Shown here: in pieces, positions 9,026 to 16,881 of the stretch
Position numbering within the stretch: the stretch's first letter is position 1
Layout of the letters: each line of letters begins with the position of its first letter
Assembly: GCA_964563505.1 (NCBI GenBank)
Contig: CAZLXW010000005.1
Coordinates: 1 to 64,000 of the forward strand
From: UBA1351 sp964563505
GTDB taxonomy: Bacteria > Bacillota > Clostridia > Lachnospirales > Vallitaleaceae
Reading direction: 5' to 3'
DNA: 64,000 nucleotides
Translations under genes and position numbers: made by a program
Notes under the pieces: generated by a model
What the model was told of the DNA's origin: nothing
Seen by the model: only the letters and a program-made list of their open reading frames with translations
Database searches by the model: none

Positions 9026-9517
9026 ATGATTCGTAAAGCAAAAATAGATGATATTTCAGCATTACTTGAAATATATAATGAAAATATTCTAAACGGCACA
9101 GCTTCTTTTGAAGAGAGCGCTCTGACATTTGATGAAGGAAAAGAATGGTTTACAGACCACCAAGGAGAATATCCTCTCATTGTATTTGAAAAGGGGAATG
9201 AACTTCTTGGATTCGCATCGTTATCCCCTTATGGACGTCAACGCGAAACGGCCTATTGTTGTGCAGAAATCTCAATATATGTGAATGCTATGGCTCAAGG
9301 CCAAGGCGTGGGAAGTCGCTTAATGGATGCAATTATAGAAGAGGGTAAACAATCTTCGAAGATTAGACAATTGATCTCGGTAATAACAGACGGTAATCAA
9401 GGCAGTATCCATCTTCATGAAAAGAAGGGTTTTAGTTATGGCGGTAGATTAGAAAATGTGGCAGAAAAGCAAGGAAAGATGCTAAGCATGGTGTTTTATC
9501 AAAAAGAATGCACTTGA
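9026..9517 (+). CDS. GNAT family N-acetyltransferase (phosphinothricin acetyltransferase-like)
   Basis: A 163-residue single-domain acetyltransferase. The acetyl-CoA binding loop of the GNAT fold is visible as QGQGVGSRLM (about residues 91-100), after the strand AEISIYVN, and the C-terminal HEKKGF motif is typical. The N-terminus (MIRKAKIDDISALLEIYNE) and the FEE-ALTFDE region resemble the Pat/Bar subfamily, which acetylates amino-acid-like amines such as phosphinothricin or methionine sulfone. It stands alone with its own AGGAG site; the palindrome upstream may be its operator. The natural substrate cannot be read. Confidence 0.85.
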   Translation: MIRKAKIDDISALLEIYNENILNGTASFEESALTFDEGKEWFTDHQGEYPLIVFEKGNELLGFASLSPYGRQRETAYCCAEISIYVNAMAQGQGVGSRLMDAIIEEGKQSSKIRQLISVITDGNQGSIHLHEKKGFSYGGRLENVAEKQGKMLSMVFYQKECT

Positions 9518-9548
9518 CGGTTAATAAATTATGGTTTAAGCTGATTTT

Positions 9549-9604
9549 GAACGATGAACGATGAACGATGAACGATGAACGATGAACGATGAACGATGAA
9601 CGAT
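9549..9604 (+). repeat. Perfect tandem heptamer repeat, (GAACGAT) x 8
   Basis: Eight perfect copies of a 7-bp unit occupy 56 bases in the gap between the acetyltransferase and the AlbA-type regulator. Because 7 is not a multiple of 3 and the unit pair contains TGA, every frame is stopped, so the tract is not translated. It ends 36 bases before the next start codon. Perfect identity suggests recent slippage expansion, and copy number could vary between strains. Confidence 0.97.
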
Positions 9605-9640
9605 TTAAAATAAAAAAGTGAACGAAAGATGAGGTGTGTT

Positions 9641-10972
9641 ATGTTAAACATACAATCTATTATTGCGGAGGGAGAACATAAGACGCAAGAATTTAAAGAA
9701 AAATATGCAAAGACGATGTTGAAAACAGTTTCTGCTTTTGCTAATTATCATGATGGTCGAATTGTTATTGGAATAAATGACCAAGGTCAGATGATTGGTG
9801 TTGTTGATGTTGAACAAGAGCGGTTAAAAATAGAAAATGCAATTAATGATAGTATTCGTCCAAGACCTTATTATGAAGTCAAAGTTTATCATGAAAAACA
9901 ATATAAAATATTGGTATATACAATTTATAAAGGAGATAGAACCCCTTATACCTATAATAAAAAGGCTTATGAACGAAATGATACAGCTACGTTAGAAATA
10001 GATAAAGAACGCTATGATGAGTTGGTTTTATTAGGAAGAAATTTAAGTTTTGAAGAATTGCCTTATGAGAAAAATGTTACTTTTGAGTTGTTAAGTGATA
10101 AGTTGTCTGAAGCCTTAGATATTCCAACTACAGATATTAATGTTTTAAAATCACTTGGGTTAGTTAAAAATGGTCAGTATAACAATGCAGCGGCTTTGAT
10201 AGCGGATCAAAACGATTACAAAGGCAAAGGAATTCACTTAATCTGCTATCAAGACGAAAGTATGACAAAAATTATTGACCGAGTGAGTTTAGAAAATGTT
10301 TCTATTCTCAAACATTTTGATGCGTGCATGAATTTTTATAATAAATATGTTCGACAGAAGGATGTTATACAAGATGAAAAGAGAATTACATATCAAGAAG
10401 TTCCAATATTGGCCTATCGAGAAGCCATTATTAATGCTGTTGTTCATAGGGACTATATGAAAAGTGCGAGTAATCGAATTGAATTTTTTCCTGATCGGAT
10501 AGAAATCTTATCTGTTGGTAGTTTACCAGTTGGGACGACGGAAGAGGAATACTTAAATGGTAGCTATTCTAATCTAAGAAATCCAATTATTGCAGACTTA
10601 TTTTTTCGAATTGGCTATATAGAAAAAATGGGGACAGGTATTAGGCGAATACGGCAAAGTTACGGGGGTTCTTCTGTAAAACCTGTTTTTAAAGTTATGA
10701 AAAATTCGATTTTGATTATACTTCCGTTTATTGATAAACCCTTAGATATAGATAAAAAAATAAAATCAAATTCAGATAATAGACTTTCATATGAAGAAAA
10801 AAAATTATATGAATTTTTCAAAACGGAAGAACGATTAACACGCGTAGAAGTTGAAGAATACTTGAACGTAGGGAAAACAAAAGCGGTACAGATATTGAAT
10901 CGACTAATAAAAAAATCATATATTAAAAAGAGTGGAAATGGAAGAAAAATTATTTATGAACGAAAACAATAA
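9641..10972 (+). CDS. AlbA_2/Schlafen-type ATP-binding putative transcriptional regulator
   Basis: A 443-residue protein. The N-terminal AlbA_2 (Schlafen-like) domain is recognised from EFKEKYAKTMLKTVSAFAN, GRIVIGINDQGQMIGV and the RP-PYYEVKV segment. The middle part has an HATPase-like region (EAIINAVVHRDYMKSASNRI, then GIRRIR) as in the COG2865 regulators. The C-terminus (about 380-443) looks like a winged helix: LTRVEVEEYLNVGKTKAVQ. The start is placed at the ATG at 9641, four bases after GAGGTG; an ATG at 9629 in the same frame lacks a site. It lies just behind the heptamer repeats and before an inverted repeat that also contains GAACG. Targets are unknown. Confidence 0.8.
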   Translation: MLNIQSIIAEGEHKTQEFKEKYAKTMLKTVSAFANYHDGRIVIGINDQGQMIGVVDVEQERLKIENAINDSIRPRPYYEVKVYHEKQYKILVYTIYKGDRTPYTYNKKAYERNDTATLEIDKERYDELVLLGRNLSFEELPYEKNVTFELLSDKLSEALDIPTTDINVLKSLGLVKNGQYNNAAALIADQNDYKGKGIHLICYQDESMTKIIDRVSLENVSILKHFDACMNFYNKYVRQKDVIQDEKRITYQEVPILAYREAIINAVVHRDYMKSASNRIEFFPDRIEILSVGSLPVGTTEEEYLNGSYSNLRNPIIADLFFRIGYIEKMGTGIRRIRQSYGGSSVKPVFKVMKNSILIILPFIDKPLDIDKKIKSNSDNRLSYEEKKLYEFFKTEERLTRVEVEEYLNVGKTKAVQILNRLIKKSYIKKSGNGRKIIYERKQ

Positions 10973-10981
10973 CAAGCTTTG

Positions 10982-11002
10982 CGTTCGCGAACGTAGCGAA
11001 CG
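10982..11002. terminator. Inverted repeat with GAACG units after the AlbA-type regulator
   Basis: CGTTCGC and GCGAACG form a perfect 7-bp stem around a 7-base loop. On the plus strand it is followed by A residues and the next ribosome site, so it is a terminator only if read from the minus strand; it may instead be a regulator site. Its GAACG core repeats the core of the heptamer array upstream of the same gene. Confidence 0.4.
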
Positions 11003-11020
11003 TAAAAAAAGGAGGCATAT

Positions 11021-11407
11021 ATGAGTTACTCAAATACAATGGATCGTTTTATGTTTGGTGGAGGTTTTTTCTTTATTTTCTTTGCGGTATTTTTTCTTAT
11101 TATTGCAGTTTTTCTTGTGATTCTAATCAAAGGCGTTTCTGAATGGAATAAAAACAACCATTCTCCACGACTAGCAGTTCAAGCCAAAGTTGTTTCAAAA
11201 CGCCAGAATGTAAGACGCCATCATCATGGTGGTGCACATAGACATTCGTCAACAAGTACCTCATATTACGTGACATTTGAATTTGAAAGTCAAGATCGCC
11301 TTGAATTGCACGTCAGCAGTCAAGAGTATGGCTATTTAGTTGAAGGCGATACGGGAACGTTAACATTTCAAGGAACGAGATACATTAGCTTTGAGAGGAG
11401 TCTATAA
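11021..11407 (+). CDS. DUF2500 family membrane protein
   Basis: A 128-residue protein with one strong membrane segment (about residues 14-42) and a soluble C-terminal beta domain. The sequence AKVVSKRQNVRRHHHGG, the YYVTFEFES strand and the final GDTGTLTFQGTRYISFER are the conserved parts of the DUF2500 family. A His-rich patch lies in the middle. The function of the family is unknown. It has an AAAGGAGG ribosome site, and its stop codon directly precedes the next start, implying cotranscription with the FMN-binding protein that follows. Confidence 0.8.
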   Translation: MSYSNTMDRFMFGGGFFFIFFAVFFLIIAVFLVILIKGVSEWNKNNHSPRLAVQAKVVSKRQNVRRHHHGGAHRHSSTSTSYYVTFEFESQDRLELHVSSQEYGYLVEGDTGTLTFQGTRYISFERSL

Positions 11408-11408
11408 A

Positions 11409-11891
11409 ATGTTTAGAGAAATGCGAAGAAAAAAGCAGTTATTATCAATGGAGAAAAATATTGAAGTCTTACATCGAGCCACAAATGGTGTTTTAGCTTG
11501 TCATGGAGATGATGGCTACCCTTATGCGATTCCCCTTAGTTATGTTTATGCCAATGGGAAGATTTATTTTCATTCAGCTAAAGACGGCCATAAGATTGAT
11601 GCGATTCGTCAAAATACAAAGGTTTCTTTTGCGATTGTTGATGAAGATACCATTGTTAGTGCAGAATATACGACATATTTTCGCAGCGTCCTTGCTTTTG
11701 GTAAGGCTCGGATAGTTGAAGATGAGTCAGAATGGCTGGATGCATTTAAAGCACTAGTAGAAAAGTATTCTGCAGATCGACCGGATGAGGAAAAGATGAA
11801 AACAATTAAAGGATGTACGAGGGCCTATATCCTTGCGATTGATATAGACCATATGACCGGAAAAGAAGCTAAGGAATATGTAGGGAGGTAA
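11409..11891 (+). CDS. Pyridoxamine 5'-phosphate oxidase-like FMN-binding protein (NimA-type)
   Basis: A 160-residue split-barrel flavin-binding protein. The pattern VLACHGDDGYPYAIPLSYVY, then KIYFHSAKDGHKIDAI and VSFAIVDED, is typical of the pyridoxamine 5'-phosphate oxidase-related group that includes NimA nitroimidazole reductases. The start is set at ATG 11409, eight bases after GAGGAG; a longer frame from TTG 11391 would overlap the site itself. It follows the DUF2500 gene without a gap and precedes a carboxymuconolactone decarboxylase-like gene by three bases. A role in reducing toxic compounds or in redox stress fits the neighbours, but the substrate is unknown. Confidence 0.83.
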   Translation: MFREMRRKKQLLSMEKNIEVLHRATNGVLACHGDDGYPYAIPLSYVYANGKIYFHSAKDGHKIDAIRQNTKVSFAIVDEDTIVSAEYTTYFRSVLAFGKARIVEDESEWLDAFKALVEKYSADRPDEEKMKTIKGCTRAYILAIDIDHMTGKEAKEYVGR

Positions 11892-11893
11892 TT

Positions 11894-12448
11894 ATGTCAT
11901 ATATAAAAGAGCCAAATATATTCAAACCATTAGAGAAAATAATCCAAATTGCTGAAAAGAAAATCGGACATAAAATGTTACCGGCACGATTATTACTGTG
12001 GACACCAAAAGCTTTTTTCAGCTCAATGATATTAGAAGGCTTGATTGCTCACAAACAAGGTGAAGTATCACCGAGATTGCTTAAATTGATTCGAATGCAA
12101 GTGTCGCTTTTAATTGCATGCCCTTTTTGTATCGATATGAATAGTTCGAATTATAGTAAGTTTCGAATCACATCCGAAGAGATTAAAGGAATGCAAGGAC
12201 GTCTTGCTTTAAGTAAAATCAAGACATTCAATGAAAGAGAACGAATGACCTTGTATTTTATAAGGGGGTTGGTTCGAACCCCTATACGGCAAAATCCGAA
12301 AGTTGTAAAGCGAATGACACATCTATTTAATGAAAAAGAATATGCAACAATCGTTACGACGATTGGTCAAGTTGCCTATTGGACACGAATTATTCAAGGA
12401 TTTGGAATTCCACCGGCAGGATTCCTGGAACAATGCGATCTTTTCTAG
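11894..12448 (+). CDS. Carboxymuconolactone decarboxylase/AhpD-like protein
   Basis: A 184-residue all-helical protein with the AhpD-type CxxC motif seen as CPFCIDMNSSNY (about residues 76-87), preceded by LLKLIRMQVSLLIA. In AhpD-like proteins this pair of cysteines acts as a peroxide-reducing or thiol-exchange centre. The usual downstream His of the AhpD catalytic motif is not evident; the equivalent region reads NSSNYSKF. It forms a likely transcription unit with the preceding FMN-binding protein. Enzymatic role is not established from sequence. Confidence 0.75.
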   Translation: MSYIKEPNIFKPLEKIIQIAEKKIGHKMLPARLLLWTPKAFFSSMILEGLIAHKQGEVSPRLLKLIRMQVSLLIACPFCIDMNSSNYSKFRITSEEIKGMQGRLALSKIKTFNERERMTLYFIRGLVRTPIRQNPKVVKRMTHLFNEKEYATIVTTIGQVAYWTRIIQGFGIPPAGFLEQCDLF

Positions 12449-12502
12449 TTCAAATGCATCCTTGAATAATAGAGCGCAACAAAAACAGAAAGAAGGGATT
12501 TA

Positions 12503-13543
12503 ATGGATAAAGCAATTGTTACTGTAACTGGAGGGACTGGCTATATAGCGTCTTGGATCGTTCGTGACTTGCTACAAGAAGGCTATGATGTGCGTATGAC
12601 GGTTCGAGATAAATCAAAAACAGATAAATATGCACATTTGTTGGAGATTGAAAATAATTCGCCGGGGAAGCTGCATGTTTATGAAGCGGACTTGAATATA
12701 GAAGGATCTTTTGATGAAGCTGTATTGGGTGCTAATATAGTTATGCACACGGCATCTCCATTTTTCTTGGATGATAAAGATAATCCAAAAAAGAAATTAG
12801 TCGATCCTGCAGTGAATGGAACAAAAAATGTACTCGGGGCCGTAAATAAAGCAAAGACAGTGACGCGTGTTGTTTTAACAAGTAGTCTTGCTGCTATATA
12901 TGGAGATAACCAAGATATGACTAAGAATGGGCATAACGCTTTAACGGAAGAAATATGGAATACGACAAGTTCTCTTGACCATAATGCCTATAGTTTTTCA
13001 AAAACTGAAGCTGAAAAAGCAGCATGGACCATGGCGAAAGAACAATCAAGGTGGAGTTTAGTAACGATTCATCCGGGCTTTGTCCTTGGACCTTCCTTGA
13101 CCACACGAAAAGATTCGACAAGTATAGAAACGCTTTTGCGATTATTACATGGAGACTTAAGCATGGGAGCGCCTAAACTTGAATTTATATTTTCAGATGT
13201 CAGAGACGTGGCAAGAGGGCACTTACTAGCGGCATTTACTCCTGAAGCAAAAGGGCGATATATTATTGCAAATGAATCTGGAGACCTTCTTGATGTTAGT
13301 AAAATTATTGAAAAGAAATACCCTTCAAAGTATAAATTGCCAAAGCGCTTTGTACCCAAATGGCTTATGTGGTTAATTGCGCCAACCATTGGCTTTACAA
13401 GAACATTTGTAAAGAGAAATGTCGGTTATCCACTGGCAGCAGACCATTCCAAGAGTATGCGAGACTTAAATATGGAATATCGTCCATTAGAAGAAACTGT
13501 TCTAGATCATGTCAAGCAACTGAATCAAGACGAATTAATATAG
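12503..13543 (+). CDS. NAD(P)-dependent SDR-family reductase (dihydroflavonol 4-reductase-like)
   Basis: A 346-residue extended short-chain dehydrogenase. The nucleotide-binding motif TGGTGYIASWIV is at residues 9-20, and the catalytic YxxxK is present as YSFSKTEAEKAA with an upstream Ser in LTSSLAAIYG. The arrangement resembles the dihydroflavonol reductase and aldehyde reductase group, which reduce aldehydes or ketones with NADPH. It has its own GAAGGG site and is followed by a clear terminator, so it is probably the last gene of a short run. The physiological substrate is unknown. Confidence 0.85.
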   Translation: MDKAIVTVTGGTGYIASWIVRDLLQEGYDVRMTVRDKSKTDKYAHLLEIENNSPGKLHVYEADLNIEGSFDEAVLGANIVMHTASPFFLDDKDNPKKKLVDPAVNGTKNVLGAVNKAKTVTRVVLTSSLAAIYGDNQDMTKNGHNALTEEIWNTTSSLDHNAYSFSKTEAEKAAWTMAKEQSRWSLVTIHPGFVLGPSLTTRKDSTSIETLLRLLHGDLSMGAPKLEFIFSDVRDVARGHLLAAFTPEAKGRYIIANESGDLLDVSKIIEKKYPSKYKLPKRFVPKWLMWLIAPTIGFTRTFVKRNVGYPLAADHSKSMRDLNMEYRPLEETVLDHVKQLNQDELI

Positions 13544-13553
13544 GATTCTAAAT

Positions 13554-13580
13554 AAAAGTCGGGGAAAACCCGGCTTTTTA
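13554..13580 (+). terminator. Rho-independent terminator
   Basis: Stem GTCGGG/CCCGGC (one G-U pair) with loop GAAAA, preceded by AAAA and followed by TTTTT. It ends the reductase transcript. Confidence 0.85.
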
Positions 13581-13585
13581 ATTTG

Positions 13586-13641
13586 AACAAATGTGCAAAA
13601 TTAATAGAAATATGTACATTTGTTTAAAGTGCTTGTATACT
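13586..13641 (+). promoter_or_regulatory. Promoter with SorC-type operator (site A) before the beta-propeller gene
   Basis: AACAAATGT (13586-13594) and its exact inverse ACATTTGTT (13616-13624) flank an A+T-rich spacer. The right arm overlaps a -35-like TGTACA (13613-13618), 17 bases before TATACT (13636-13641). The same arrangement occurs before the PTS IIC gene (site B), so both promoters are probably controlled by the SorC regulator encoded at 19.9 kb. Confidence 0.6.
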
Positions 13642-13672
13642 ATGTATATAAATCGTGTTAAGGAGGTATAAA

Positions 13673-14698
13673 ATGAAAAAACAACTGATTGATGAAATTT
13701 TTAAATGCTATTCAGTGAATGCTTTGGAGATTCAAGGAGAAACCCATTTAATCTATGCTGCGGAAGGTGATGGATCCTGTCAAATCTATTCAGGAGAAAA
13801 CTTTAAAAACAAAAAAGTGCTTTGGGAAGGCGGAGGTGGAACCATGTCTCTTGTGGCTGTTCCGGACTACGAAGGGTACTTTTTTGCATCAAAAGGATTC
13901 TATTCGATGGTTGAATCTGAGACTAGTGCTGTATATCTTCTACGTTATAATGAAGGTGAATTCACAGAAGTCAAGATTTTTGACATTCCCTATTTACATC
14001 GTTTTGATGTGATTGATGGGGAAGATTGTCGTTATTTTATTGGATGCACACTTCACTCGGGTAAAGAAGATAAGGAAGATTGGACCAATCCCGGAAAAAT
14101 TTTGGTTGCCAAACTTCCCAAAAATCTAGATGAAGAAATACATGCTGAACTTACCGTCCTTAGAGAAGGATTGACCAAGAATCATGGATTTAATCGTGGC
14201 GATTGGAAGGGGCAAACAGTAGCCTTTGTTGCATCAGAAGAAGGTGTTGTCGCAGTGATGCCACCTGTGAAAAAAGAAGAATGGGAGATTGAAATGATTT
14301 TTGACCACCCGGTGAGTGATGTTGCTGCAATCGATATCGATGGAGATGGCGAATTAGAATTTGCGCTGCTTAGTCCTTTTCACGGTGAACAGATGAATAT
14401 TATGAAGAAAAGGGGCGGTACCTATGAAAGTGTCTATACCTATCCCATTGTTATGGACTTTTATCATGCCATATTTGCAGGTGAAGTGAAGGGAAAACCG
14501 ACCTTTGTCTTAGGCGCGCGTAAAGATGAACAACAACTTTATCTGGTTCAATATGATCAAGAAGAAGGTTTTCAAACAATCCTATTAGATGAACAAGTCG
14601 GCCCAAGTAATGTGAGAATTGTAAGAATTAATGATAAAGACTATGTCATGTCAGCGAATCGTCAAATTGGTGAAGCGGCACTCTATTTAATTGATTAG
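13673..14698 (+). CDS. Cytoplasmic FG-GAP/beta-propeller-like protein of unknown function
   Basis: A 341-residue protein without a signal peptide or membrane segment. Repeating strand units suggest a beta-propeller, and the loop AAIDIDGDGELEFALL (about residues 221-236) is a calcium-binding FG-GAP/VCBS-type motif. I cannot assign a function. The start at ATG 13673 follows AGGAGG by seven bases; a GTG at 13655 in frame has no site. It is preceded by the same type of operator as the PTS operon just downstream, so it is probably part of the same sugar regulon. Such proteins are unusual in the cytoplasm of this kind of organism. Confidence 0.6.
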   Translation: MKKQLIDEIFKCYSVNALEIQGETHLIYAAEGDGSCQIYSGENFKNKKVLWEGGGGTMSLVAVPDYEGYFFASKGFYSMVESETSAVYLLRYNEGEFTEVKIFDIPYLHRFDVIDGEDCRYFIGCTLHSGKEDKEDWTNPGKILVAKLPKNLDEEIHAELTVLREGLTKNHGFNRGDWKGQTVAFVASEEGVVAVMPPVKKEEWEIEMIFDHPVSDVAAIDIDGDGELEFALLSPFHGEQMNIMKKRGGTYESVYTYPIVMDFYHAIFAGEVKGKPTFVLGARKDEQQLYLVQYDQEEGFQTILLDEQVGPSNVRIVRINDKDYVMSANRQIGEAALYLID

Positions 14699-14725
14699 TT
14701 AGGTACTAATGCACAAAAAATTAAT

Positions 14726-14782
14726 GCACAAATGTTCAAAAAAATTAATTATATAGACATGTGTTCGAAAGCTTGCTATAAT
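14726..14782 (+). promoter_or_regulatory. PTS operon promoter with SorC-type operator (site B)
   Basis: GCACAAATGTTC (14726-14737) and an inverted ACATGTGTTC (14757-14766) flank an A+T-rich spacer. The right arm overlaps -35 TAGACA (14754-14759), which is 17 bases from an extended -10, TGCTATAAT (TATAAT at 14777-14782). The position suggests repression by blocking RNA polymerase, relieved when sugar phosphate binds the regulator. Confidence 0.65.
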
Positions 14783-14839
14783 TAATTTATCAGTAAGACG
14801 TCTGAATGAAAAAACATTAGGTATTGAAAGGGGTACAAT

Positions 14840-16276
14840 ATGGAGTTAGCATTAAGTTTATTTTTAGCCTTCATTAACAAATTTTTAGGTCAGGCACCAT
14901 TGCTGTTAGGTACAGTTGTTTTTATCGGATACATGTTACTTGGGAAAAAATGGTACGAGTCACTAGCAGGATTTATTAAAACCTTTGTTGGATTTAAAAT
15001 TCTTCAAGTAGGTACAGGTGGATTGGTTGGAACATTTAGACCGATTATCGATAGCTTATCAGCAAGATATGGTATTGAAGCATTGGTTATCGATCCTTAT
15101 TTTGGACAAACATCAGCTACTGAGTTTTTAGATTCAGTGAATTCACTTGCTTTTGTAGGTTATGTCATGATGATTGCCTTTGCATTCAATATTCTCTTAG
15201 TTGTTTTTAGAAAAGTGACAAAAATCAGAACTTTATTTATTACAGGACACATTATGTATCAGCAATCAGCGGTTTTACTATGGGCTCTATATTGGGTCAT
15301 TGAAGGTGTAGGCGGTCAGGCCGTTTCTCCATTATTATTAATTGTTACCGGATTATTAATGGGAACATATTGGTCAGTTATGTCAAACTTAATCATCGAA
15401 GCAACTCAAGAAGTAACAGATGGGGCCGGTTTTACAATAGGTCACCAGCAAATGTTTGGGGCATGGATTGCATATCGCTTGGGTGGTAAGCTTGGTAATA
15501 AAGAACATGATGTCAACCACATTGAAGCTCCGGGATTCTTATCAATCCTTAATGATAATGTTGTTGCAAACTCCTTGATTATGACAGTCTTCGTGGGAAC
15601 AATAATGGTTATATTAGGTAAAGATACCTTCGAATACAATGAAAATAATTATTACTTTGCAACATATGTTTGGGAAACCTGTGCATACTTTGCGGTTTAT
15701 ATCACGATACTCTTAACAGGTGTTCGTATGTTCGTTGCAGAACTTACAGCTTCCTTCCAAGGTATTTCAGATAAAATACTTCAAGGTTCAGTGCCTGCAG
15801 TCGATTGTGCCGTAACCTTTGGTTTTTCACCACAAGCACCGTCATATGGATTTATCTTTGGATTTTTTGGACAAATCATAGCAATCTTCGCATTGATTTT
15901 CATGAGATCACCCGTTCTAATTATTGCAGGATTCATCTGTTTGTTCTTTGACAATGGTACATTAGCAGTATTTGCAAACAAAGCCGGTGGACGTCGTGCA
16001 GCAGCAATTATTCCTTTCATTGCGGGTCTCATTCAAGTATTTGGATCAGCTTGGGTACTAAGCTTCTTAACAGGTCCGGATCAAGTTATCGGATGGATGG
16101 GTATGTTTGACTGGGCAACGCTATTTGCCGGAACAACTGTCTTATCAAATTATCTAGGAATTATTGTGCCGATTTTATTAATACCGCTGTTATTAATTAT
16201 TCCCCAATTACAATATAAACGTCATAAAGCAACATACTTTACAACAATGAGAGATGAAGTAAATAACCTTGACTAA
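14840..16276 (+). CDS. ulaA: PTS ascorbate-type transporter, IIC component (UlaA/SgaT family)
   Basis: A 478-residue membrane protein with ten or more hydrophobic segments. The UlaA signature regions FKILQVGTGGLVGTFRPI, FGQTSATEFLDSVNSL and the late HxxE-like GHQQMFGAWIAYRLGG are visible; length fits the family. UlaA moves the sugar while IIB phosphorylates it. It is the first gene of the operon, followed by IIA, lactonase, IIB, two epimerases, a regulator and general PTS proteins. L-ascorbate is the known substrate of the family, but related systems exist for other acids and pentitols, so specificity is inferred from the neighbouring ula-type enzymes. Confidence 0.88.
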   Translation: MELALSLFLAFINKFLGQAPLLLGTVVFIGYMLLGKKWYESLAGFIKTFVGFKILQVGTGGLVGTFRPIIDSLSARYGIEALVIDPYFGQTSATEFLDSVNSLAFVGYVMMIAFAFNILLVVFRKVTKIRTLFITGHIMYQQSAVLLWALYWVIEGVGGQAVSPLLLIVTGLLMGTYWSVMSNLIIEATQEVTDGAGFTIGHQQMFGAWIAYRLGGKLGNKEHDVNHIEAPGFLSILNDNVVANSLIMTVFVGTIMVILGKDTFEYNENNYYFATYVWETCAYFAVYITILLTGVRMFVAELTASFQGISDKILQGSVPAVDCAVTFGFSPQAPSYGFIFGFFGQIIAIFALIFMRSPVLIIAGFICLFFDNGTLAVFANKAGGRRAAAIIPFIAGLIQVFGSAWVLSFLTGPDQVIGWMGMFDWATLFAGTTVLSNYLGIIVPILLIPLLLIIPQLQYKRHKATYFTTMRDEVNNLD

Positions 16277-16294
16277 CATGTAATTGACATCTTG

Positions 16295-16323
16295 TAGGCC
16301 GCCTTATAATGAACGGTGGCCTA
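16295..16323 (+). terminator. Intercistronic hairpin between IIC and IIA
   Basis: TAGGCCGCC pairs with GGTGGCCTA (one G-U pair) around an 11-base loop. No strong U-run follows, so partial termination or mRNA stabilisation is likely, which would set different levels of IIC and the soluble components. Confidence 0.55.
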
Positions 16324-16369
16324 TAATTCTATGGATAAGTGAACAAAGATTCAATGAAGACAAAAAATC

Positions 16370-16382
16370 GCACAAATGTAAC
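16370..16382 (+). promoter_or_regulatory. Third copy of the SorC-type half-site (site C)
   Basis: GCACAAATGTAAC repeats the left arm of site B at 9-10 positions and lies 15 bases before the IIA start. No inverse arm is visible, so it is a half-site or a weak operator. Confidence 0.4.
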
Positions 16383-16396
16383 AATTGGAGGGAATT

Positions 16397-16837
16397 ATGA
16401 TTAAAGGTTTTAAACTTACCAAAGACTATATTCAGTTTGCAGATTCTTTTGAAAACTGGGAAGATGCTGTTATTCAGTCAGCTCAACCTTTACTAGACGG
16501 TGGACATATCAAACAATCATATATTGACGGAATGATTGATTCCGTTAAGGAATATGGACCTTATATAGTTATTGCACCTCGCATTGCCTTACCTCATGCT
16601 AGACCGGAAACGGGTTCTGTCACAGTAGGTTACAGCGTAATGCTGACAAAAAAACCAGTACAATTTTTAGAAGACGGAAGTAGTGATGCAGAGCTATTTA
16701 TCGCACTTTCTTGTGTGGATGCAGATACCCATCTTCAGATGCTTCAAGAAATTGTTGAAATTCTGTCAGATGATGCAAAACAAGATGCCTTATTTAATGC
16801 CAAAACAGAAGCAGATATTCTTGCAATATTTAACTAA
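16397..16837 (+). CDS. ulaC: PTS sugar transporter IIA component (UlaC-like)
   Basis: A 146-residue protein of the mannitol/fructose-type IIA fold. The phosphorylated His is in the motif IALPHARPETG (about residue 64), the hallmark of the family. It accepts phosphate from HPr and passes it to the IIB protein encoded two genes downstream. The start at ATG 16397 follows GGAGGG; a TTG twelve bases earlier lies within the ribosome site. As a separate IIA-IIB-IIC set it matches the ascorbate PTS layout. Confidence 0.88.
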   Translation: MIKGFKLTKDYIQFADSFENWEDAVIQSAQPLLDGGHIKQSYIDGMIDSVKEYGPYIVIAPRIALPHARPETGSVTVGYSVMLTKKPVQFLEDGSSDAELFIALSCVDADTHLQMLQEIVEILSDDAKQDALFNAKTEADILAIFN

Positions 16838-16881
16838 ACCATGATTAAGCAGATGATTTAATAGAAGAAAGGAAATATTAT

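Noticed and set aside
9549..9604. Heptamer array considered as a CRISPR array
   Set aside because: The unit is only 7 bp, copies are contiguous and there are no spacers or cas genes.
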